The position numbers and the translations under genes are program-made. The notes under the pieces were generated by a model that was not told the DNA's origin, did not search any database, and was given only the letters and a program-made list of their open reading frames with translations. A stretch of 7,956 nucleotides of DNA, from the NCBI GenBank assembly GCA_014380505.1, contig JACMJT010000524.1:1-7956 (forward strand), written 5' to 3'. This document shows positions 1 to 6,856 of this stretch, in pieces. Source of the DNA: Hyphomicrobiales bacterium (lineage in GTDB: Bacteria; Pseudomonadota; Alphaproteobacteria; Rhizobiales; Aestuariivirgaceae). How positions within the stretch are numbered: the stretch's first letter is position 1; every line of letters begins with the position of its first letter.

Positions 1-326
1 AGCAAGCCGCATCGAAGGAACCGCCCAGCCTGCGCCCGGACGCTTTGGCCGCGGTCCGCGATGATGAGGTCTGGAGTCAGCTCGTCCCCGCAACCGGGGA
101 CTCCGCAGAGCCCGTGGGCCTGCTCCGTTTCCACTTTCCGGCCGGCGCCGATAACAGCGGTTTCGTAGGCTGGCTCGCCAGCCACATCAAGGCCACGACG
201 GGGAGCGGGATATTCGTGATTTGCGGCCAGAACAGCGGTCGCGGCGGGATTTTCGACTATTGGGGCTTTCCCCTCGAAGTCAAAGAGCCGGTCGTGGCCG
301 AAGTCCAGAAATTGATGCGTGGCTGA
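1..326 (+). CDS. 3' end of a small DUF6196-like protein of unknown function (5' partial)
   Basis: The reading frame is open from the left edge (first whole codon at base 3) to TGA at 324-326, so the gene begins outside the window; the in-window TTG at 45 and the ATG codons out of frame near 61 are not needed as starts. About 107 residues are visible. The C-terminal part carries the motif-rich stretch RFHFPAGADNSGFVGWLASH followed by GSGIFVICGQNS and GGIFDYWGFP, which I recognise from memory as the DUF6196 family; no biochemical role is known to me. There is no signal peptide or membrane segment in the visible part. Its stop overlaps the ATG of the next gene by one base (TGATG), so the two are probably translationally coupled and co-transcribed. 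The family name is a recollection, not a search result; that the frame is coding is more certain. Confidence 0.7.
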   Translation, partial: QAASKEPPSLRPDALAAVRDDEVWSQLVPATGDSAEPVGLLRFHFPAGADNSGFVGWLASHIKATTGSGIFVICGQNSGRGGIFDYWGFPLEVKEPVVAEVQKLMRG

Positions 327-1501
327 TGGCACGCCCATTCAGCAAGAGCGAATTCATGTCGCGAACCGCCAGGGTGCGCGCCCGCATGGCCGATCAAGGA
401 GTAGATCTCCTGCTCGTTTCGGAACCGGCCAACATCTATTGGCTCACGGGTGCCGGCGACTGGTCGTTTTATGTTCCCCAGTTCGCCCTTGTGATGGCCG
501 ATGAGGAGGAACCTCGCTGGATCGGACGCGCCATGGACGCTCCCGGCGCCCGCCTCACCGCATGGATGGCGCCCGAGCGCGTCCATGGCTATCCCGAAAG
601 TTATATCCAGCGCGCCGGCGTGCACGCATCCGATCATATCGGGGAATTCATCGCCAGCCTCGGGTTCAAGACCAAGCGGATAGGCTATGAGTCCGACAGC
701 TACTACCTGTCGCCCAAATCCTTCGCCCATCTGCAACGTGCCCTGCCGAACTCGGCCTTTGTCGATTGCGACCTTCTGGTGAATTGGGCGCGGGCGGTGA
801 AAAGCGAGGCGGAGCTCGGCTACATGCGGCAGGCCGCCGCCATCGTGGAGACGGCGATGCGCGTGGCTTACGACAAAATTGCTCCGGGCGTGCGCCAGTG
901 CGATGCGGTTGCCGAAATCTACAAGGCGCAGATCGCGCCGAACGAAGAATTCGGCGGGGACCTCACCTCCCTGTGCCCGATAATCCTCGCCGGTGAAATG
1001 GCCGCGACCGCTCACCCCATGTGGACGGACGCGCCATTTGGCCGCGATCAGGCGGTTGCTATTGAACTGGGCGGCAGCCGCCGCCGTTACACCAGTGCGC
1101 TCGCGCGTACCCTCCACCTCGGGCGGAGCCCGCCACAAAAACTTGTCGACACGGCGAAGGCGGTCGAGGAGGGACTTGAAGCCGTCCTCGCGGTCGCCAA
1201 GGCCGGCATGACGGGCTCGGACATTCACGCCGCATGGCAGACTGTGTTATCGCGCCATGGATTGAAAAAGGACAGCCGTATCGGTTACGCAATGGGCATC
1301 GGATTTCCGCCGGACTGGGGCGAGCACACGATCAGTCTGCGGGCAGGCGAGACGGTGGCGATTGAACCGGACACAACCATTCACATCATGCTCGGCATGT
1401 GGATGGAGGGTTGGGGGATGGAAATGTCGGAAACGGTGCGAATAATGCCCACCGGTGTTGAATGTCTGACGAGCTTTCCCCGCGGCCTGCATATCAAGTG
1501 A
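326..1501 (+). CDS. M24-family creatinase/ectoine hydrolase (DoeA)-like C-N hydrolase
   Basis: A 391-residue cytosolic protein with the 'pita-bread' layout: an N-terminal creatinase-type domain (about residues 10-155) and a C-terminal M24 domain (about 165-375). The start at 326 is chosen because it overlaps the upstream stop as TGATG, gives the expected family length and begins with a typical N-terminus; an open extension back to 221 is only a shadow of the upstream gene. By eye the closest remembered relatives are ectoine hydrolases (DoeA), sharing blocks such as NWARAVKS (153-160), GGSRRRY (249-255), FPPDWGEHT (327-335) and WGMEMSE (363-369). The two Asp ligands of M24 metallopeptidases align with E247 and A258, so a normal dimetal site is not preserved, as in creatinase; H230 and E347 are retained. 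Probable role: opening or hydrolysing a C-N bond in an amidine, guanidino or cyclic compound. The AsnC-type gene downstream resembles doeX placement. The exact substrate is not established; an Xaa-Pro-peptidase role is less likely. Confidence 0.85.
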   Translation: MARPFSKSEFMSRTARVRARMADQGVDLLLVSEPANIYWLTGAGDWSFYVPQFALVMADEEEPRWIGRAMDAPGARLTAWMAPERVHGYPESYIQRAGVHASDHIGEFIASLGFKTKRIGYESDSYYLSPKSFAHLQRALPNSAFVDCDLLVNWARAVKSEAELGYMRQAAAIVETAMRVAYDKIAPGVRQCDAVAEIYKAQIAPNEEFGGDLTSLCPIILAGEMAATAHPMWTDAPFGRDQAVAIELGGSRRRYTSALARTLHLGRSPPQKLVDTAKAVEEGLEAVLAVAKAGMTGSDIHAAWQTVLSRHGLKKDSRIGYAMGIGFPPDWGEHTISLRAGETVAIEPDTTIHIMLGMWMEGWGMEMSETVRIMPTGVECLTSFPRGLHIK

Positions 1502-1592
1502 AGAGCCTTATCTCCCTCGACGCTTTATCAAGAACCGTATAGATCAACTGCCGCCGCTTGTGGCGAGGCGTCTATGGCAGGATAAGCGCGTC

Positions 1593-2069
1593 ATGCAGTT
1601 GGACCGTATCGATGTAAAACTCCTCGAGGCGGTGCAGCTGAACAATCGTCTGACGTCTGAAGACCTGGCGAATGCCGTGGGGCTGTCAGCCACGGCGTGC
1701 CAGCGGCGGCTGAAGCGGCTGCGGGAAGAAGGGGTGATCGAGAGCGACGTTGCCATCGTGTCCCCGAAGGCGGTGGGGCGGCCCGTCTCCATGCTGGTTC
1801 TGGTCTCGCTGGAGCGCGAACGGGCCGACATCATCGATCGCTTCAAGAACGCCATCCGTTCGACAGCGGAAGTGATGACCGGTTTCTATGTAACCGGCGA
1901 TGCCGACTTCGTGCTCGTGGTGACGGCGCGCGACATGGAAGAGTACGAACAGTTCACCCGGCGTTTCTTCTACGAAAATCCCGACATCAAGAGCTTCAAG
2001 ACGCTGGTGGTGATGGACCGCGTGAAAGCCGGCTTCGTCCTGCCGATCTCGGCTGAGACGCCACGGTAA
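1593..2069 (+). CDS. Lrp/AsnC family transcriptional regulator
   Basis: A 158-residue regulator with an N-terminal winged helix-turn-helix (about residues 5-48; recognition helix around 32-43, SATACQRRLKRL) and a C-terminal RAM/AsnC ligand-binding domain (about 66-140) that contains the family's glycine/aspartate signature GDADFVL at 102-108. ATG 1593 is preferred over GTG 1560 because MQLDRID is the usual Lrp-type beginning, and an AGGA-like element lies about ten bases upstream; the 11 extra residues from GTG look unstructured. Lrp/AsnC proteins form octamers or dimers and respond to amino acids or related metabolites. The gene follows the M24 hydrolase by 91 bases on the same strand with no convincing terminator, so it probably controls that hydrolase gene or its own operon, as DoeX does for doeA in Halomonas. 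The effector is unknown. It ends 27 bases from the convergent LysR gene. Confidence 0.9.
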   Translation: MQLDRIDVKLLEAVQLNNRLTSEDLANAVGLSATACQRRLKRLREEGVIESDVAIVSPKAVGRPVSMLVLVSLERERADIIDRFKNAIRSTAEVMTGFYVTGDADFVLVVTARDMEEYEQFTRRFFYENPDIKSFKTLVVMDRVKAGFVLPISAETPR

Positions 2070-2096
2070 CGCCGCTTCGGCAAAAGCACCCGTGTT

Positions 2097-3011
2097 TCAA
2101 TCAACGCACCGCAAAAGTGCTGCGCGAAACACTCGGGCGGCGGGGCCGAGCGGCACATCGGTCCGGTGCGCAAGATAGCCCGCCATCACGGCCTCGCCTT
2201 GCCGGCCGAGCGCTGTGGCGTCGAGCCGGATAAGCCGGCCCTCGGCCAGATCGCGCTCGACCAACCACAGGGGCAGCCGGCCCCAGCCAACACCGGCGAG
2301 AATGAGGCAATGCTTGACGTCCTGGCCGCTCACCCGCCAAGTTCCCGGAGACAAGACGCCGAAGTCCTGGCCTTCGGTCAACGGGCTTGGATCCTCCAGT
2401 ACGATCTGCAGGTGATCCGCCAGTTTCGCGGAATCGAGCGGCACATCGGAACGCTGGGCCAAGGCATGCGCCGAGCCTGCCACGGCGACGAACGATAAGG
2501 ATGATAGTGCTTCAATCTCGATGCGCGGGTCGCGGAACCACTCGCCGACAGTGATCGCAAGCACGCAACGCCCCTCGCGAAGAGCCGCGAGCGGCGCGCC
2601 CAGCGGCACAACCGACAACCGGACTGCAACTGTCGGATAGGCTTCATGCAGGTCCCGCAACGCTTCCCCGATCGCTGCGAGCGGAAACAAGACGTCCACG
2701 ACGAGAGAGAGTTCGATCTCGACCCCTTCGCCTAAGCCCCGCGCCCGCGCCCGCAAACGGTCGATTCTTATAAGAATGGCGCGCGCCTCGGCGAGCAGCG
2801 TCCGGCCAGCGGGGGTCAGGATCGTCCGGTATTTCGACCGATCGAACAGGGCTAGTCCGAGCTCGGCTTCGAGATTGCCGATTGCATGGCTCACTGCCGA
2901 CTGGGCACGCGACAAGCGGATAGCACCAGCGCGAAACGTGCCAGCTTCCGCTACGGCAATGAAGGTTCGGACTTGGTCAAGCGTTAGCGCATCCAGCATG
3001 ATCTGATCCAT
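2097..3011 (-). CDS. LysR-type transcriptional regulator
   Basis: A 304-residue LysR-family regulator, normal length for the family. The winged HTH occupies about residues 8-66 (LDQVRTFIAVAEAGTFRAGA, then SRAQSAVSHAIGNLE and LFDRSK...LTPAG), followed by the linker helix and a periplasmic-binding-protein-like effector domain from about 95 to the end. The start is either ATG 3011 or ATG 2999 (MLDALTLDQ); neither has a clear Shine-Dalgarno sequence, so the longer frame is given. The gene is transcribed away from the cupin-led gene set across a 110-base gap, the classical arrangement in which a LysR protein represses itself and activates the divergent operon with a pathway metabolite as co-inducer. 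It is therefore the best candidate regulator of the genes from 3122 rightward. Its 3' end converges on the AsnC-type gene. The effector cannot be inferred from the sequence. Confidence 0.93.
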   Translation of the reverse strand: MDQIMLDALTLDQVRTFIAVAEAGTFRAGAIRLSRAQSAVSHAIGNLEAELGLALFDRSKYRTILTPAGRTLLAEARAILIRIDRLRARARGLGEGVEIELSLVVDVLFPLAAIGEALRDLHEAYPTVAVRLSVVPLGAPLAALREGRCVLAITVGEWFRDPRIEIEALSSLSFVAVAGSAHALAQRSDVPLDSAKLADHLQIVLEDPSPLTEGQDFGVLSPGTWRVSGQDVKHCLILAGVGWGRLPLWLVERDLAEGRLIRLDATALGRQGEAVMAGYLAHRTDVPLGPAARVFRAALLRCVD

Positions 3012-3121
3012 AGATCGACTTGAGCCGAATTTCCCAACTTATAATGCGAGGCCTGGATTGTCATCTGCTGGTTGGAGCCACGAGGATCCGCCCTGCCGCA
3101 CTGCCAAGGAGTTAAAGACCG
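3012..3121. promoter_or_regulatory. Divergent LysR/cupin promoter region
   Basis: This 110-base gap separates the diverging LysR and cupin genes. On the + strand there is a perfect TATAAT at 3040-3045, but no good -35 at the proper distance (TTGAGC at 3020-3025 leaves only 14 bases), the pattern expected of an activator-dependent promoter. An ATT-N11-AAT arrangement (ATT 3029-3031, AAT 3043-3045) fits the LysR T-N11-A consensus and overlaps the -10 box, though its inner bases are not symmetrical. AAGGAG at 3106-3111 is the ribosome binding site of the cupin gene. The promoter and box are by-eye predictions. Confidence 0.5.
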
Positions 3122-3514
3122 ATGACTGTCCAGCATTTCACCGAGAAGGACGCGAAGTTCTACAAGCGCAAGGATCGCCAGATATTTCTCGGCGACGTGG
3201 TCGACCCCTCTAACGGCGCGACGATGAGCGTGGGCTTTGGCCGTTACATGAAAAAGGGCGAAACGAACGAGTTTATCATCACCTACGATGAGGCGCTCAT
3301 CATCACCAAGGGTGTCTTCACCGTTCACTCGGATGGCGGGGCAATCACGGCCAAGGCCGGTGAGGTCATCTGGCTGACCAAGGGCACGAAAGTCGTCTAT
3401 GAGGCGGCCGCCGACAACACCGAGCTCGTCTATGTCACCTATCCGCATTGGATGGCGGCGCAGGCCAAATCAGAGCACGCCAGCCTGCTCGATGCGTTTC
3501 AACCTGTCGGCTAG
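3122..3514 (+). CDS. EutQ-type small cupin protein
   Basis: A 130-residue single-domain protein of cupin fold. The block from residue about 50 to 112 ([40 protein letters not shown]) closely recalls the C-terminal cupin half of the ethanolamine-utilisation protein EutQ (TLNYDEIDMVLEG..., AKAGDVMFIPKGS..., FLYVAWPANW in the enteric protein). The HxH metal pair of ordinary cupin motif 1 is absent, so a typical metal-dependent dioxygenase role is not supported. The start is fixed by AAGGAG at 3106-3111, ten bases upstream. It is the first gene right of the LysR divergent promoter and so probably heads the operon. No ethanolamine ammonia-lyase or microcompartment genes are in view; the 'ethanolamine' label should not be carried over as function. 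It may bind a pathway intermediate or act as a small isomerase or accessory protein; that is a guess. Confidence 0.85.
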   Translation: MTVQHFTEKDAKFYKRKDRQIFLGDVVDPSNGATMSVGFGRYMKKGETNEFIITYDEALIITKGVFTVHSDGGAITAKAGEVIWLTKGTKVVYEAAADNTELVYVTYPHWMAAQAKSEHASLLDAFQPVG

Positions 3515-3608
3515 CCGTTTCTGCCATCAATCGGACGATGCCCAGCGCCGCATCGACGCGATCATCAATCGCCTGCGCGCCGGCGAAGATCATAACAGGA
3601 GAGAAGAC
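3515..3608 (+). other. Cupin-wrbA spacer with coding-like composition
   Basis: This 94-base spacer has no terminator or clear promoter. In the frame that runs into wrbA without a stop it reads as an amphipathic, charged segment ([16 protein letters not shown]) with strongly GC-biased third positions, as in the real genes around it. It lacks its own start with a ribosome binding site. It may be a remnant of a lost gene or chance. Confidence 0.3.
3597..3603 (+). promoter_or_regulatory. Ribosome binding site setting the wrbA start
   Basis: AGGAGAG lies 5 bases before ATG 3609. It decides for the start [11 protein letters not shown] over the upstream in-frame ATG at 3399, which lies inside the cupin gene. 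Confidence 0.8.
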
Positions 3609-4228
3609 ATGGCAAAAGTTTTGGTGCTTTACTATTCTTCCTACGGCCACATCGAAACGATGGCAGGTGCCATTGCCGAAGGCGTCCGCGAGAGTGGCGC
3701 ATCCGTAACCGTGAAACGGGTGCCGGAACTCGTTCCAGAGGAAGTGGCCGTCAAATCGGGATACAAAACCGGACAGGCCGCACCCGTGGCCACCGTGGAT
3801 GAATTGCCTGACTACGACGCCATCATCATCGGCACGCCGACCCGCTACGGCAATATGGCGGCGCAGATGAAAAATTTTCTCGATCAGACCGGCGGGCTTT
3901 GGTTCGAGGACAAGCTCGTCGGCAAGGTGGGCGGCGTGTTCACCTCGACCGGCAGCCAGCATGGCGGCCAGGAAACCACCATCCAGTCGACCCACAGCGT
4001 GCTGTTGCATCTCGGCATGGTGATCGTGGGCCTGCCCACAGCTTCAAGGGTCAGATGAACATGGACGAGATCACCGGCGGCTCGCCCTATGGGGCCTCGA
4101 CGCTGGCGGGCCACGGCGAGCGCCAGCCCAGCGCCAACGAACTTGATGGCGCCAGGTTCCAGGGCAAGCACGTGGCCGAGATCGCTGGTGCGCTGGCGCG
4201 CGGCCGGCAGGTGCAAAAGCGCGCCTGA
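3609..4228 (+). pseudogene. wrbA: WrbA-type NAD(P)H:quinone oxidoreductase, broken by a one-base frameshift
   Basis: WrbA proteins are tetrameric FMN flavodoxin-like enzymes that reduce quinones by two electrons with NAD(P)H. Residues 1-143 match the family: the FMN phosphate loop in [12 protein letters not shown], the [20 protein letters not shown] block, and [12 protein letters not shown] followed by HSVLLHLGM. At GLP (bases 4029-4037) the frame breaks: reading on gives TASRVR and a stop at 4056-4058, a 149-residue product, whereas the next frame continues as family-typical [20 protein letters not shown] to TGA 4226-4228. Adding one T between 4037 and 4038 restores P-Y-S-F and a 206-residue protein, near the usual 200. 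The missing C-terminal third contributes to the FMN site and oligomer contacts, so the truncated form is probably inactive. The downstream part shows no decay, so the lesion is recent or a sequence error. Twenty bases separate it from the Rid-family gene in the same operon. Confidence 0.88.
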
Positions 4229-4248
4229 ATGCAGCAAAGGAGACTGAC

Positions 4249-4680
4249 ATGACCGAAACGGTTCGCATTGGAAAAACTGACGGACTCCACTTCATCAATC
4301 CCAAGGGTCTCTACGATCCAGCGCCCAACGGCTATTCGCATCTGGCAATGTTTCCCGCCGGATGGCGGATCATCCTGGCCTCTGGACAAGGGGGCGAAAC
4401 CGAAGATGAAGTTTTATCGGAGGGTTTTGCCACCCAATTCAGACAGGCGCTGGCCAACACCGAAACCGTGCTGGCGGCGGGCGGGGCCAAAATGTCCGAC
4501 GTGGCGAAGATCACGCTTCTCATCGTCAAACACGACACGGAAAAATTCCGGATCATGACTGAGGAGATCGAGCGCGTCTGGGGCGAGCGGAAGCCAGCCA
4601 ACACGCTGATCCCGGTGCCCGCCTTGGCGCTTGAAGGCATGCTTGTCGAGATCGACGTTATCGCAGTCGTGCCGCACTGA
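4249..4680 (+). CDS. Rid (YjgF/YER057c/UK114) family protein, atypical active site
   Basis: A 143-residue protein of the Rid family, small trimeric cytosolic proteins; RidA itself hydrolyses reactive 2-aminoacrylate and other enamines/imines. Family features visible are SGQGG (45-49), the QFRQALANTETVLAAGGAKM helix (63-82) leading into VAKITLLIV (85-93), and LVEIDVIAV (132-140) with the conserved Glu at 134. The catalytic arginine found in RidA's P-A-R-S motif is replaced: here it reads P-A-N-T with N118. The protein therefore belongs with Rid subfamilies that do not have the classical imine deaminase residue, or acts on another substrate; 2-aminomuconate deaminases are one known branch of the superfamily to compare. 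AAAGGAG at 4236-4242 fixes the start. The stop abuts the ATG of the MFS gene directly. An FAD amine-oxidase-like gene farther right could generate an imine substrate (inference). Confidence 0.9.
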   Translation: MTETVRIGKTDGLHFINPKGLYDPAPNGYSHLAMFPAGWRIILASGQGGETEDEVLSEGFATQFRQALANTETVLAAGGAKMSDVAKITLLIVKHDTEKFRIMTEEIERVWGERKPANTLIPVPALALEGMLVEIDVIAVVPH

Positions 4681-5883
4681 ATGCCAGCCGCCCACACACA
4701 GAGTGCCTCGCGCTGGCCCACCATCCTCCTGATTGTGGGGGCGGGCGTCGTCTCGGCCTTTCAAGCCGGGAAAGCCCCGATGGCCCTTGACGGCATTCAA
4801 AACGATCTAGGCCTCAGCCTCGCCGTGGCATCGTGGATTATTTCGGCCTTTGCCGTTATGGGCGCTTTGACTGGCCTTGCCATCGGCGTCGCCGTCGATC
4901 ATGCGGGCGCCAAACGCTTGGCCATCGGCGGTTTGCTCTTGCAGGCCGCGGGTTCAGCGGCGGGCGCCTTGGCTGGCGGAGCGCCGCTGCTGCTGGCGAG
5001 CCGGGCCGTTGAAGGCTTTGGCTTCCTCGCCACGGCAATCGCTGCTCCAGCGCTCATTGCCGCCGTGGCACCAGCGCGCAATCGCGACCGGGCCTTTGCT
5101 TTGTGGGCCACCTTCTTTCCGGTCGGCATGACCATCATCATGCTGAGCGCGCCGCTGCTGAGCGTTCTGGGATGGCGGGGCTTTTGGCTGGTGAATGCAG
5201 GCTTGCTGCTGGCGTATGCCTTACTGTTTGCAATGGCCGTGGGTCCAGCACCGGCAACCGGCAGCGCACGCCGGAGTGTCACTACGGATATGCGGCAACT
5301 GCTTTCGGCCGGCGGGCCATGGCTTCTGGCGGGACTGTTCGCCGCCTATCTCGCCATCTATCTCGCGGTGTTCGGATTTCTGCCCACCATCCTGTCGGAC
5401 CGGCTGGCGGTCAGCGGCGAGGCCGGCAGCATGCTGAGCGCAGTAGCAGTGGCGGCGGGTGCCGTGGGCTGTCTGGCATGCGGGCAATTGCTGGCTCGTG
5501 GCGCGCGCCCTTGGCTCATCCTTGTCGTCACCTTCGGCTTGATGGCGCTCTGCGGCTTCGGCATTTTCAGCGAAAGCGTCTCCGGTTGGGTGGCCTACGC
5601 GCTTTGCATCGTGTTTTCCTTCGTGGGCGGCTTCATTCCAGTCGTTCTCATCGACGCGGTGCCCCGCCACGTGGCCCGCCCGACACTCATCGGCGCGGGC
5701 ATGGGCTTTCTGATGCAGGGCAACAACGTAGGCTTTGTGATTGGACCCGCGGTCACGGGCGTGGTCGCGTCATCGTTTGGATGGCCCGCGGTTTCATTTT
5801 TCATGCTGGCCGTGGCCGTCATTGCCGTTGTGCTCGCCCTGGTGTTCCGGGCCCGCCCCTCCGAAATCGCGCAAGGAGAGTGA
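4681..5883 (+). CDS. MFS transporter, 12 transmembrane segments (CynX/NimT-like)
   Basis: A 400-residue inner-membrane protein of the major facilitator superfamily. Predicted helices by hydrophobicity lie near residues 13-30, 48-70, 79-99, 102-128, 139-161, 166-187, 212-234, 249-271, 277-296, 301-323, 336-360 and 366-389, with the longer central loop at 188-211 expected between the two six-helix halves. The 2-3 loop GVAVDHAGAKRL (69-80) is a form of MFS motif A. The overall look is like the CynX/NimT group of small-anion/organic solute carriers, but that subfamily call is tentative. The start ATG follows the Rid gene's TGA with no gap, implying translational coupling and a shared role; uptake of the pathway substrate or export of a toxic product both fit. 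The stop lies four bases from the next start. Confidence 0.92.
   Translation: MPAAHTQSASRWPTILLIVGAGVVSAFQAGKAPMALDGIQNDLGLSLAVASWIISAFAVMGALTGLAIGVAVDHAGAKRLAIGGLLLQAAGSAAGALAGGAPLLLASRAVEGFGFLATAIAAPALIAAVAPARNRDRAFALWATFFPVGMTIIMLSAPLLSVLGWRGFWLVNAGLLLAYALLFAMAVGPAPATGSARRSVTTDMRQLLSAGGPWLLAGLFAAYLAIYLAVFGFLPTILSDRLAVSGEAGSMLSAVAVAAGAVGCLACGQLLARGARPWLILVVTFGLMALCGFGIFSESVSGWVAYALCIVFSFVGGFIPVVLIDAVPRHVARPTLIGAGMGFLMQGNNVGFVIGPAVTGVVASSFGWPAVSFFMLAVAVIAVVLALVFRARPSEIAQGE
5873..5878 (+). promoter_or_regulatory. Ribosome binding site setting the GS-hydroquinone reductase start
   Basis: AAGGAG inside the end of the MFS gene lies nine bases before ATG 5888. The nearer ATG at 5882 gives only a five-codon frame, and the in-frame upstream ATG 5741 would add 49 residues read out of frame from the MFS gene; both are rejected. 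Confidence 0.75.
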
Positions 5884-5887
5884 TGGG

Positions 5888-6856
5888 ATGGGCGCGCTGA
5901 TCGATGGAGTCTGGCACACGGAGGACAATTTTCTGACTGGTCAGCCGCCGCCGCCGTCGACGGGCATTCGCAACTGGATCACCGCCGATGGTTCTCCCGG
6001 CCCCAGCGGCGAGGGCGGGTTCAAGGCCGAAGCCGGGCGCTATCATCTCTATATTTCACGGGCCTGCCCGTGGGCGCACCGGACGGCGATCTTCCGCGAG
6101 CTCAAGGGATTGCAGAGCCTCATCGGACTTTCGGTGACGCACTGGCTACTGGCGGAGAACGGCTGGACATTCGATCCCGCACCCGGCGTCATTGCCGATG
6201 ACGTGAACGGCGCCCGTCACTTGCGGCAGCTCTACGTGAAAAGCGATCCCCGCTATACGGGCCGCGTCAGCGTGCCGGTCCTGTGGGACAAGGTGCTTGG
6301 GCGCATCGTCAGTACAGAGTCCGCCGAAATCATCCGCATGTTCAACAGCGACTTCAACGGAGTGGGGGCCAGCACTGGCGACTATTATCCCAAGGATCTA
6401 CGCGTCGAAATCGACGGGCTCAACACGCGCATTTTCGATACGCTCAACTTCGGTGTGTACAAGGCGGGCCTCTTCGCCGCCACCCAAGAGGCTTACGAGC
6501 GCGCCGTCATGCCGGTGTTCGAGACGCTCGACTGGCTCGAAGCAAAGCTCACACATTCCCGCTACCTGTGCGGTGACAGGCTCACCGAGGCCGACTGGCG
6601 GCTGTTCACCACGTTACTGCGTTTCGATCCCGTCTATCACGGCCACTTCAAATGCAATTTGAAGCGCCTCATCGATTATCCAGCGCTCTGGTCCTATACG
6701 CGCGAACTTTATCAACACCCCAGGGTTCGCGGCACCGTCGATTTGGCTCACATCAAGCGGCACTATTACGAGAGCCACCGCCACATCAATCCGACGGGCA
6801 TCGTGCCTGCCGGTCCGCTCCTGGATTTCGACCAGCCGGGAACGCGAAATTTTTAA
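5888..6856 (+). CDS. Glutathionyl-hydroquinone reductase (Xi-class glutathione transferase)
   Basis: A 322-residue cytosolic enzyme of the Xi GST class (E. coli YqjG, PcpF relatives), usual length for the family. These enzymes use a catalytic cysteine to reduce glutathionyl-hydroquinones back to hydroquinones, releasing glutathione disulfide with a second GSH. Seen here: the N-terminal signature RNWITADGSPGPSGEGGFKA (28-47), the catalytic motif CPWAHR with C60, the thioredoxin-fold cis-Pro region VPVLWD (129-134), TESAEII (143-149), and the helical C-terminal domain with GDRLTEADWRLFTTLLRFD (229-247). It follows the MFS gene by four bases, so it is the fifth gene of the same unit. With WrbA two genes upstream, it makes a second quinone-related enzyme, suggesting that the pathway yields benzoquinones that react with glutathione. 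The family identification is strong; the physiological substrate is inferred. Confidence 0.95.
   Translation: MGALIDGVWHTEDNFLTGQPPPPSTGIRNWITADGSPGPSGEGGFKAEAGRYHLYISRACPWAHRTAIFRELKGLQSLIGLSVTHWLLAENGWTFDPAPGVIADDVNGARHLRQLYVKSDPRYTGRVSVPVLWDKVLGRIVSTESAEIIRMFNSDFNGVGASTGDYYPKDLRVEIDGLNTRIFDTLNFGVYKAGLFAATQEAYERAVMPVFETLDWLEAKLTHSRYLCGDRLTEADWRLFTTLLRFDPVYHGHFKCNLKRLIDYPALWSYTRELYQHPRVRGTVDLAHIKRHYYESHRHINPTGIVPAGPLLDFDQPGTRNF

Noticed and set aside
257..1228. Long minus-strand frame of 323 codons opposite the M24 gene
   Set aside because: It is antisense to a clearly recognisable protein, has no family-like motifs, and arises from GC-rich codon bias.
1502..1592. Promoter for the AsnC-type gene
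   Set aside because: TATAGA-like bases occur near 1538 but no -35 at suitable distance could be found, so co-transcription with the M24 gene is as likely.
2070..2096. Possible terminator between the convergent AsnC and LysR genes
   Set aside because: Only a 4-bp GCCG/CGGC stem with a three-base loop and no T-run on either strand; too weak to call.
4899..5282. Minus-strand 127-codon frame opposite the MFS gene
   Set aside because: Shadow of the transporter's hydrophobic codons; low-complexity Ala/Pro/Lys composition.
5741..5887. N-terminal 49-residue extension of the GS-hydroquinone reductase
   Set aside because: It overlaps the MFS gene out of frame, resembles shifted-frame sequence, and a good ribosome binding site precedes ATG 5888.
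5103..5900. 265-codon + strand frame inside the MFS gene
   Set aside because: The translation is Arg/Gly/His-rich nonsense typical of a shifted frame; the MFS frame has clear helices.
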